Shown here: piece by piece, positions 58,554 through 64,000 of the stretch | How positions within the stretch are numbered: the stretch's first letter is position 1 | Layout: each line of letters begins with the position of its first letter | NCBI RefSeq assembly: GCF_019091135.1 | Contig: NZ_JAGXJW010000035.1 | Span: 22,469-86,468, forward strand | DNA from: Cohnella sp. GbtcB17 | GTDB taxonomy: Bacteria; Bacillota; Bacilli; Paenibacillales; Paenibacillaceae | Reading direction: 5' to 3' | Length of the DNA stretch: 64,000 bases | The notes under the pieces: model-generated | Seen by the model: the letters and a program-made list of their open reading frames with translations, nothing else | Databases searched by the model: none | Told to the model about the DNA's origin: nothing | Program-made: the position numbers and the translations under genes

Positions 58554-59390
58554 CTACAGCAGTCTGGGAGCCGATGCCGGCTTAAGCGCCGTCAGCTCGC
58601 GCATCTCGGCGAGCGCGGACCACGGGTCTCCGTCGGCCAGATAGGTAAGCGAGAGCGGTCCCTCGTAGCCGGCCTGCCTGGCGAGCTCGACGCATCGCCT
58701 GAAGTCCATAGAGTCCAGCCGGCCGCCTCCGTCCTCTCTCGCCTTGGCGTGAACGGTCTCGGCATGCGGAAGAATCGCCTCGAGCTGGCGATACTTGTCC
58801 TCCTTGAAGTTGCCGAAGTCGGCCGTGAGCCCGACGCTGCCGCTCGTCTTCTCGAGCATACGCAGCACCCGGTCGGCCGTGCTTAGCGAAGCGCCCAGGT
58901 TTTCCGTGACGATGCGCACGCCGGCATGCCCCGCATAAGCTGCCAGCAGCGCAAGCGTCTCGGCTGCGCGGTCGAACGACGCATCGTCTTCTCCGTCCCC
59001 GGCCCCGACGCGGACTCGGCGAAAGCCGGCTTCGGCGGCGGCGTCGATCCATTCGCGATAAAGCGCCATTTCGGCGTCGCGCCTGGCTGCATCGTTCGTG
59101 CCCGGATCGCCGAAGTCGAGCAGCAGAGCGTTCAGCTCCACCCCCGCGAGCGCCGAGATCCGCCTCAATTCGGCCAGCTTTTCTGCCGAACGATCCTTAA
59201 GATGCGGATAGGCGAGCTCGATGCCGCCATATCCTTCAGCGCCGAGCCGGGCGATCAGCTCGGCCAGTCCGATCCGCTCGGGGTGAGCCTCGACGCTTGT
59301 CGTCAGCGCCGAAGCGTCGGCATCCCACTCCACGTACGCCATGGGACCCATCCAATTTTTAAAAGTATAGCTATTGATATGATGCTTCAT
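58554..59390 (-). CDS. sugar phosphate isomerase/epimerase-like TIM-barrel protein
   Basis: A 278-residue protein of the AP-endonuclease-2/xylose-isomerase-like fold. Metal-site residues characteristic of the family are seen as GIELAYPHL, RVRVGAG, VTENLGASLSTADRVL, GLTADFGNFKED and ETVHAKARED, and the barrel ends with PLSLTYLADGDPWSAL. Members isomerise or epimerise sugars and inositol derivatives; the substrate is open. It follows TrhA by about 140 bp but is separated from it by a terminator. The start is ATG at 59390 or a later Met. Confidence 0.85.
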   Translation of the reverse strand: MKHHINSYTFKNWMGPMAYVEWDADASALTTSVEAHPERIGLAELIARLGAEGYGGIELAYPHLKDRSAEKLAELRRISALAGVELNALLLDFGDPGTNDAARRDAEMALYREWIDAAAEAGFRRVRVGAGDGEDDASFDRAAETLALLAAYAGHAGVRIVTENLGASLSTADRVLRMLEKTSGSVGLTADFGNFKEDKYRQLEAILPHAETVHAKAREDGGGRLDSMDFRRCVELARQAGYEGPLSLTYLADGDPWSALAEMRELTALKPASAPRLL

Positions 59391-59473
59391 CCTGATCGCT
59401 CCCCCCGCCGAGCATGGTTAAACCGCATACCCCTAATTAAACGCGGAAAACGCATTCCAAACCGTTCGAAGCA

Positions 59474-59507
59474 AAAATAGCGCTCGGGCATTATTGGCCC
59501 AAGCGCT
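59474..59507 (-). terminator. intrinsic terminator after trhA
   Basis: Minus strand: AGCGCTTGGGC pairs with GCCCGAGCGCT with one mismatch around AATAAT, then a T-run to 59474. Confidence 0.85.
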
Positions 59508-59532
59508 CCGGCGATCCATTTCCGGGGAAATA

Positions 59533-60180
59533 TCAGTAGATCCGCAGCACGAACAACAGAATGGCGAAAAAGTGCGCGATTGAGCCGCCGAGCACGAACA
59601 GATGCCAAATCGCGTGATGGTACGGAAAGCCGCGCCAGACGTAAAAGATCGCACCGACCGTATACAGCAGCCCGCCGCCGATCAGCAGTTGCATGCCGCC
59701 CGTCGATAACGCCGCAGTCAGCGGCCCCCAGGCAAACACGATCATCCAGCCCATCAGAATGTAGACCAGCGTGGACAAGTAGAGGAATTTTTTCGTAAAA
59801 AACGCTTTGAAAATGACCCCGCCGATCGCAAGCCCCCAGACGAGGCCGAACAGCGTCCAGCCCAGCGGGCTGCGGAGCACGGTCAACAGAATCGGCGTAT
59901 AGGTGCCGGCGATAAACAAGTAGATGCACGAATGGTCGAACGTCTCGAACAGATCCTTCAGCTTGCCCTCCTGGAGCGCGTGAACGAGCGTCGAAGCCGT
60001 ATACAATAGAAGCATAGTCGTACCGTAGATTGCGAAGCTCGTCACATGCCAGGCGGTCCCGTACAGGCTCGCATAGACGATCAGAATCGTCAGCGCCGAT
60101 ACGCTGAGCACTGCGCCCAATCCGTGCGTAATGGCATTAGCCACTTCTTCTCTGCGGGTATACACGTAGGTGTTCGCCAT
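59533..60180 (-). CDS. trhA: PAQR-family membrane homeostasis protein TrhA (hemolysin III type)
   Basis: A 215-residue protein with seven hydrophobic helices. The family signatures are EEVANAITHGLGAVLSV at the N-terminus, STLVHAL, FDHSCIYLFIAGTYTPILL in the middle and GFPYHHAIWHLFVLGGSIAHFFAI at the end; the His residues form a metal site as in adiponectin receptors. TrhA-type proteins maintain membrane fluidity; the older hemolysin III name is misleading. Clear start at ATG 60180, terminator after the stop. Length is full for the family. Confidence 0.93.
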   Translation of the reverse strand: MANTYVYTRREEVANAITHGLGAVLSVSALTILIVYASLYGTAWHVTSFAIYGTTMLLLYTASTLVHALQEGKLKDLFETFDHSCIYLFIAGTYTPILLTVLRSPLGWTLFGLVWGLAIGGVIFKAFFTKKFLYLSTLVYILMGWMIVFAWGPLTAALSTGGMQLLIGGGLLYTVGAIFYVWRGFPYHHAIWHLFVLGGSIAHFFAILLFVLRIY

Positions 60181-60491
60181 CTTCAGATCTCCTTCCGAAT
60201 GCGGACTAGCTCCTTCTATTTTAACATCGGCGTTTTAAAAAGCGAAACCGGCCGTCTTCGGCTATCTTCGGCGCACTCGGTGAACCTGGGCGGGTGAAAG
60301 CGCGGGCGGTGAAGGCGTCGGGCCGAGGCTTCTGCAACCAACATATGCGGGGACCAGCCCAGAGGTGAGCGTTCGGTGCGGGCGTTTTGGTGCGGGCATT
60401 TTGATCAGTGAATTATGCGTGAGACGCAGCCTCCAAGGGTACAAATGGGTAGCAGGCTTAAGCGAATCGAATCATTAGGAGGGAATCGGAT
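60181..60491. other. intergenic gap without a recognisable gene
   Basis: The 311 bases between trhA and the aldo/keto reductase hold the divergent promoter regions. The only structure I see is a short imperfect direct repeat of GGTGCGGGCGTTTTGGT at 60377-60403. The ribosome site TAGGAGGG of the next gene ends it. Confidence 0.5.
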
Positions 60492-61394
60492 TTGGAGACG
60501 CGTAAATTCGGTAAAACCGATATGAAGGTGTCCGTACTCGGCTTCGGCAGCGCCGAGATCGGCATGGACAGCTCGAAGGCGACCGACCGCGAGGTTGGCG
60601 ATCTGCTCAACGCGCTGCTGGACGAAGGCGTTAACGTGCTGGACTCGGCATCGAGCTACAAGCGCAGCGAGAGTCTGATCGGTCAGTTCGTCTCGAGCCG
60701 CCGCAGCGAGTACTATATTTTCAGCAAGCTCGGCGAGGGCGAGAGCGTCGGTCTTCCTTATCCGGATTGGGACGTTCGCAACGTGCGGCCCAGCATCGAG
60801 CGTACGCTGCGGGATCTGCGGACCGATTATGTCGATCTCATGATGATCCACAGCTGCTCGGAGGCCGTGCTTCGCCAGGGAGACCTGATCGAGGCGCTGC
60901 GCGATTTGAAGCGCGAAGGGTTGACGCGTTATATCGGCTACAGCGGCGACAGCACGGATGCGCTATATGCGGTAAATACCGGCGTGTTCGACGCGCTCGA
61001 GACGTCGATCAACATCGCCGATCAGGAGGCGCTGCAGCTCACCGTGAGCGAAGCGGCCAAGCACGACATGGGCATCATCGCGAAGCGGCCGATCGCCAAC
61101 GCGGTCTGGGTGCGCCAAGGGCTTGAGAATGCGCCCGACCCTTACGTGGAGCGGTTGGAGAAGCTGAACTACCCGTTCCTGAAAAACGACTCCGACGCCA
61201 TCGCGGAGAAGGCGCTTCGTTTTGTGCTCTCCGTGCCGTACGTGGATACCGCCATCGTGGGCACGACCAACTTGACGCATTTCCGCCAGAATATCGGCTA
61301 TGCGGCCAAGGGCAAGCTCCCCGACCGCGAGATCCTCGACATCCGCAACCGCTGGCTGGAGATTCAGGAGCCGGCCTGGTCGGGGTTGAAGTAG
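60492..61394 (+). CDS. aldo/keto reductase
   Basis: A 300-residue NADPH-dependent reductase of the AKR superfamily. METRKFGKTDMKVSVLGFGSAEIG is the usual opening; NVLDSASSYKRSESLIG carries the catalytic Asp and Tyr, SKLGEG is where the Lys lies, and MMIHSCSEAV the His. Cofactor-side motif PYVDTAIVGTTNLTHFRQNI follows. TTG start at 60492 after TAGGAGGG. It reduces carbonyls, substrate unknown. Monocistronic, followed 45 bp later by the promoter of the nuclease-like paralog C. Confidence 0.92.
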   Translation: METRKFGKTDMKVSVLGFGSAEIGMDSSKATDREVGDLLNALLDEGVNVLDSASSYKRSESLIGQFVSSRRSEYYIFSKLGEGESVGLPYPDWDVRNVRPSIERTLRDLRTDYVDLMMIHSCSEAVLRQGDLIEALRDLKREGLTRYIGYSGDSTDALYAVNTGVFDALETSINIADQEALQLTVSEAAKHDMGIIAKRPIANAVWVRQGLENAPDPYVERLEKLNYPFLKNDSDAIAEKALRFVLSVPYVDTAIVGTTNLTHFRQNIGYAAKGKLPDREILDIRNRWLEIQEPAWSGLK

Positions 61395-61438
61395 GAGCAG
61401 CAGAACGACAGAAGTAAACGAGCGTATTCAATCTCGGG

Positions 61439-61467
61439 TTGCCTGAGTGCGCCTCCCCCTCTATAAT
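61439..61467 (+). promoter_or_regulatory. sigma-A promoter of paralog C
   Basis: TTGCCT (61439-61444), 17-base spacer, TATAAT (61462-61467). The leader hairpin begins about 20 bp downstream. Confidence 0.7.
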
Positions 61468-61486
61468 GTAACTATCGAGACGAAGA

Positions 61487-61528
61487 ACGTCCCGCCTGCA
61501 TTCCCTTAAGGGAATGCCGACGGGGCGT
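61487..61528 (+). promoter_or_regulatory. terminator-like leader hairpin of paralog C
   Basis: ACGTCCCG (61487-61494) pairs with CGGGGCGT (61521-61528, one G-U); inside it GCATTCCC/GGGAATGC form an eight-base stem closed by TTAA. TTTTTATTT follows at once, then AAGGAGG at 61541-61547 and the ATG at 61556. Promoter, double hairpin, U-run and ribosome site are in the same order as for paralogs A and B. Confidence 0.8.
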
Positions 61529-61555
61529 TTTTATTTGGGCAAGGAGGTTCGATTG

Positions 61556-62224
61556 ATGGGATTCGAGCAAGCGCATGAAGCCTTTATCGCGCAGCATTTG
61601 TCTGCGAGATCGGGCGAGCGCAGAGGCAGGCTGGAGCGGGGACATCGCGAGGCGGAGAAGCTGTTTTGCAAAAACGTATGGTGGAAGCTGCACGGTCACT
61701 TTGACGGACTGCATCCGGAGTACGAGGTGAGAGATTGGCGGGGCTTGTCGTACTTTTGCGATTTTGTATGGATCGGACCGGCCGTTAAGCTGGTCATCGA
61801 GATCAAGGGCTTCGGCCCACACGTGCGCGACATGGACCGGCAAAAGTACTGCAACGAGCTCAATCGCGAGACCTTCCTGACCGCCATGGGCTATCAGGTC
61901 GTCAGCTTCGCTTACGACGATGTGGCTGCGAGGCCGGAGCTGTGCGTGACGCTGCTGCGCCTGTTGCTCGCCCGGTTTCAAACGCAAGCTAGTCCGCTCG
62001 GCACGGACAAGCTGCTTGAACGCGAAATTATCCGAATGGCCGCCACACGCCCAAGTCCCCTGCGCCCCGTCGATATCGTGCAGCATTTACGCATCGGTCA
62101 CCGGACAGCGCTGCGGGCGCTGAACGCGTTATGTGCAGCGGGGTTGTTCACGGAAGTACGCGGGCCGACAGAAAGCCGGGTTGTACGATACGAAGCGACG
62201 GATGCGGCCTGGAGGTTGTTATGA
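61556..62224 (+). CDS. PD-(D/E)XK (Vsr/DUF559-like) nuclease domain with C-terminal winged helix (paralog C)
   Basis: A 222-residue protein. A charged helical N-terminus (about 1-40) leads to the nuclease core: Asp69 in YFCDFVWI and Glu82-Ile-Lys84 in VIEIKGFGPH form a D-x12-ExK motif, followed by DRQKYCNELNRETFLTAMGYQVVSFAYDDV, like Vsr, DUF559 and other single-strand or mismatch nucleases. Residues about 152-222 form a winged helix (LRPVDIVQHLRIGHRTALRALNALCAAGLF), giving DNA binding. The intact member of three paralogs here. Start ATG 61556 after AAGGAGG. A promoter and attenuator-like leader precede it, and array C follows. Target and role unknown; no methylase, integrase or phage gene is near. 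Confidence 0.8.
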   Translation: MGFEQAHEAFIAQHLSARSGERRGRLERGHREAEKLFCKNVWWKLHGHFDGLHPEYEVRDWRGLSYFCDFVWIGPAVKLVIEIKGFGPHVRDMDRQKYCNELNRETFLTAMGYQVVSFAYDDVAARPELCVTLLRLLLARFQTQASPLGTDKLLEREIIRMAATRPSPLRPVDIVQHLRIGHRTALRALNALCAAGLFTEVRGPTESRVVRYEATDAAWRLL

Positions 62225-62275
62225 CGCAGCATTCGCCGGCCTATGGAGCGGATGCCGTCGAGAGTAGCTGATTAG

Positions 62276-62470
62276 TGGTTAAAAGGCAGTTATTTCGGCG
62301 GCTCCAGGGGGACAAGCTTTGATAGTTGTTAAAAGGCAGTTATTTCGGCGGAATATGCGAGCACGGAGTCACTTTTACAAAATTAACTGCCTTTTGACTG
62401 TTATTCGGCGGATTTTATCGCGTACGGAGGAATTAGATGCCTTTTGACACTTATTTGGATGGGCGTCGGC
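62276..62470. repeat. array C: repeats around TTATTTCGGCGG with a partly inverted copy
   Basis: TTATT(T)CGGCGG-like cores start at 62290, 62340, 62401 and 62451 (steps 50, 61 and 50). The first two are preceded by TTAAAAGGCAG, the last two by its complement CTGCCTTTTGAC or GATGCCTTTTGAC, so the outer halves flip while the core keeps its direction. It lies just after the stop of paralog C. No coding frame is convincing. The rest of the gap to oppF holds its terminator. Confidence 0.85.
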
Positions 62471-62511
62471 GGGCACGGCGGTGAATGAAATGTGACGCTC
62501 AACACAAAACA

Positions 62512-62534
62512 CGCCGGAGGCGTATCCTCCGGCG
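62512..62534 (-). terminator. intrinsic terminator after oppF
   Basis: Minus strand: CGCCGGAGG, ATACG loop, CCTCCGGCG, then TGTTTTGTG. Perfect nine-base stem, 18 bp after the oppF stop. Confidence 0.85.
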
Positions 62535-62552
62535 CGGGTCGTGCGATTACAA

Positions 62553-63509
62553 TTAATAGAGGTGGCAGGCGACGTAGTGCTCCGGCTTGACCTCTTTGAA
62601 CTCGGGCATCGTCTTGGCGCAGATGTCCATCGCGTGCGGGCAGCGCGTGCGGAACGGGCAGCCGCTCGGCGGATTGAGCGGGCTCGGGATCTCGCCCTTC
62701 AGGATGATGCGCTCGCGCGACTTCTGCTGCTCTGGATCGGGCAGCGGGATCGCGGACAGCAGCGACTGCGTGTACGGGTGCAGCGGGTTCTCGTTGAGCT
62801 CGTCCGAATCGGCGACCTCGACCAGCTTGCCCAGGTACATGACGCCGATGCGGTCCGAGATGTGCTTGACCATCGCCAGGTCGTGCGCGATGAACAGGTA
62901 CGTCAGGTCGCGCTCGCGCTGCAGCTTCTTGAACAGGTTGACGACCTGCGCCTGCACCGATACGTCCAGCGCGGAGATCGGCTCGTCGGCCACGATGAAC
63001 TTCGGCTCGATGGCGAGCGCACGCGCGATGCCGATCCGTTGCCGCTGGCCGCCGGAAAATTCGTGCGGGAACCGGTTCGCGTGCTCTTCGTTCAAGCCGA
63101 CGGCGTCCAGCAGCTCGGCGACGCGTTCCGCGCGCTTGCGGCCGGAAGCGAGTCCGTGAATCTCGAGGCCCTCGCCGATGATCCTGCCGACGGTCATCCG
63201 CGGATTAAGCGATGCGTACGGATCCTGAAACACCATTTGCATTTCCTTGGTGAACTTGATCCGCTCCGACTTCGTGAGCTTGCTCACGTCGCGGCCGTCG
63301 AACTTGATGCTGCCGGACGTCGGCTCGTACAGCTGCATGATCGTGCGGCCGGCGGTCGACTTGCCGCAGCCGGACTCGCCGACGAGGCCGAACGTCTCGC
63401 CGCGGCGAACGTTGAAGTTCAGGCCGTCGACCGCCTTCAGCACGCGGCCGCCGGACAGATTAAAATGCTTGCGCAGATCCGTCAGTTCCAGAATAGGCGC
63501 ATTAGACAT
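62553..63509 (-). CDS. oppF: oligopeptide/dipeptide ABC transporter ATP-binding protein OppF
   Basis: About 318 residues. Walker A is GLVGESGCGKSTAG, the Q-loop VFQDPYASLNPRM, the signature FSGGQRQRIGIARAL, Walker B FIVADEPISALDVSVQ and the H-loop FIAHDLAMVKH. The C-terminal extension has CPFRTRCPHAMDIC, the cysteine motif that binds a 4Fe-4S-like cluster or metal in OppD/OppF proteins. It powers uptake of oligopeptides with OppD. ATG at 63509 or 63518; it overlaps the upstream oppD-like gene by a few bases, so the two are read together. Confidence 0.94.
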   Translation of the reverse strand: MSNAPILELTDLRKHFNLSGGRVLKAVDGLNFNVRRGETFGLVGESGCGKSTAGRTIMQLYEPTSGSIKFDGRDVSKLTKSERIKFTKEMQMVFQDPYASLNPRMTVGRIIGEGLEIHGLASGRKRAERVAELLDAVGLNEEHANRFPHEFSGGQRQRIGIARALAIEPKFIVADEPISALDVSVQAQVVNLFKKLQRERDLTYLFIAHDLAMVKHISDRIGVMYLGKLVEVADSDELNENPLHPYTQSLLSAIPLPDPEQQKSRERIILKGEIPSPLNPPSGCPFRTRCPHAMDICAKTMPEFKEVKPEHYVACHLY

Positions 63510-64000
63510 GTGCGGCACCCCCTGTCTCGATCGGCCTGTCTACCTTGGGGGCGTCCGGATGGTTCAGCCAGCACTTGGCCGTATGGGTCGGTCCGTCGAT
63601 CTCGAACTGCGGCGGATCGTTGTCCATGCACACCTTCATCGCGTACGGGCAGCGCGCCGCGAACGCGCAGCCTTTAGGCGGTGCGTACAAGTCCGGCGGC
63701 GTGCCCGGAATGGACGACAGCTCGCTTTTTTTGTCGCTGTCGAGGCGAGGCACCGATTGGAGCAGTCCCCAGGTATAAGGATGACGAGGATTATAAAAGA
63801 TATCGTGCAGGCTGCCCTGCTCGGCCACCTGCCCTGCATACATGACGATAACGCGCTGAGCGAGCTCGGCAACGACGCCGAGGTCGTGCGTGATCAAAAT
63901 GATGGATTTGCCATCGCTTGCAAGCCGCTTCAAGATTTGCCTCAGCTCGTGAATTCCCTGCACGGTCAATACGGCCGTCGGCTCGTCGAAAATGAGAATT
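63502..64000 (-). CDS. oppD-like ABC transporter ATPase, partial and apparently chimeric
   Basis: Only the last 165 or so codons lie in the window; the 5' part is beyond base 64000. The end is plainly OppD (ITHDLGVVAELAQRVIVMYAG, HPYTWGLLQSVPRLD, GCAFAARCPYAMKVCMDNDPP). The visible start is not: it reads LIFDEPTAVLTVQGIHELRQ and ILKRLASDGKSI, where OppD has LIADEPTTALDVTVQ. DEPTAVLT with this following helix is typical of sugar- or nucleoside-type (RbsA/YufO-like) ABC ATPases. So the gene seems to join two ATPase types near 63880-63910. It overlaps oppF. Recombination or mis-assembly are both possible. Confidence 0.7.
   Translation of the reverse strand, partial: ILIFDEPTAVLTVQGIHELRQILKRLASDGKSIILITHDLGVVAELAQRVIVMYAGQVAEQGSLHDIFYNPRHPYTWGLLQSVPRLDSDKKSELSSIPGTPPDLYAPPKGCAFAARCPYAMKVCMDNDPPQFEIDGPTHTAKCWLNHPDAPKVDRPIETGGAAHV

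Noticed and set aside
61400..62470. Restriction-modification or toxin-antitoxin unit around paralog C
   Set aside because: No methyltransferase, antitoxin or second coding gene is adjacent. The nuclease-like gene stands alone with its repeats.

Overview
The window looks like a GC-rich, endospore-forming Firmicute of the Paenibacillaceae (Cohnella or Paenibacillus type). Evidence: a GerK-type germinant-receptor operon, a YyaC spore protease, a sigma-B partner-switch operon, UPF0435, DUF6483 and DUF1904 proteins, strong AGGAGG ribosome sites, and frequent GTG/TTG starts. It reads as ordinary chromosome: no rRNA, tRNA, transposase, integrase or CRISPR array was seen. The genus is inference.

Layout. 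0-9.7 kb: cupredoxin, an O-antigen-ligase/TPR protein, two GGDEF proteins, a methyltransferase/DUF6483/hydrolase operon, yyaC and UPF0435. 10-16.4 kb: galKET with a divergent AraC regulator, then a LysR regulator. 16.4-19.2 kb: a GtrB-like glycosyltransferase and a protein-mannosyltransferase-like gene interrupted by one in-frame TAA. 19.3-28.5 kb: a sigma-B island (rsbV-rsbW-sigB, an RsbY-like REC-PP2C phosphatase, an RsbM-like CheR protein and several small stress genes), with six sigma-B-type promoters readable by eye. 28.8-32.3 kb: a three-gene glycan cluster. 33.7-40.7 kb: RluA synthase, acidic protein, TPR protein, HrpB helicase, lipoprotein, 2-hydroxyacid dehydrogenase. 40.8-44.9 kb: gerKB-KA-KC plus a small membrane gene. 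46-48.8 kb: murR/rpiR-nagB-nagA for amino sugars, with an operator-like palindrome inside the promoter. 50-61.4 kb: VTT membrane protein, SDR, LCP protein, DUF1294, DUF1904, phosphoesterase, homocysteine synthase, AAA ATPase, TIM-barrel protein, TrhA, aldo/keto reductase. 62.5-64 kb: oppF and the 3' part of an oppD-like gene.

The most unusual content is a set of three paralogous loci (32.4-33.7, 48.8-50.1 and 61.4-62.5 kb). Each has a sigma-A promoter, a short leader with a terminator-like two-part hairpin and U-run just before the ribosome site, a gene for a PD-(D/E)XK (Vsr/DUF559-like) domain joined to a winged helix, and a neighbouring intergenic repeat array whose sequence differs at each locus. 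One copy keeps the nuclease residues, one has lost the catalytic lysine, and one has lost more and is frameshifted. Two further arrays (9.8 and 20.1 kb) have no such gene beside them. Spacings in the arrays are 40, 50-51 or 61 bp, close to whole turns of DNA. I know of no described system that matches this arrangement; it is the main candidate for something new here.
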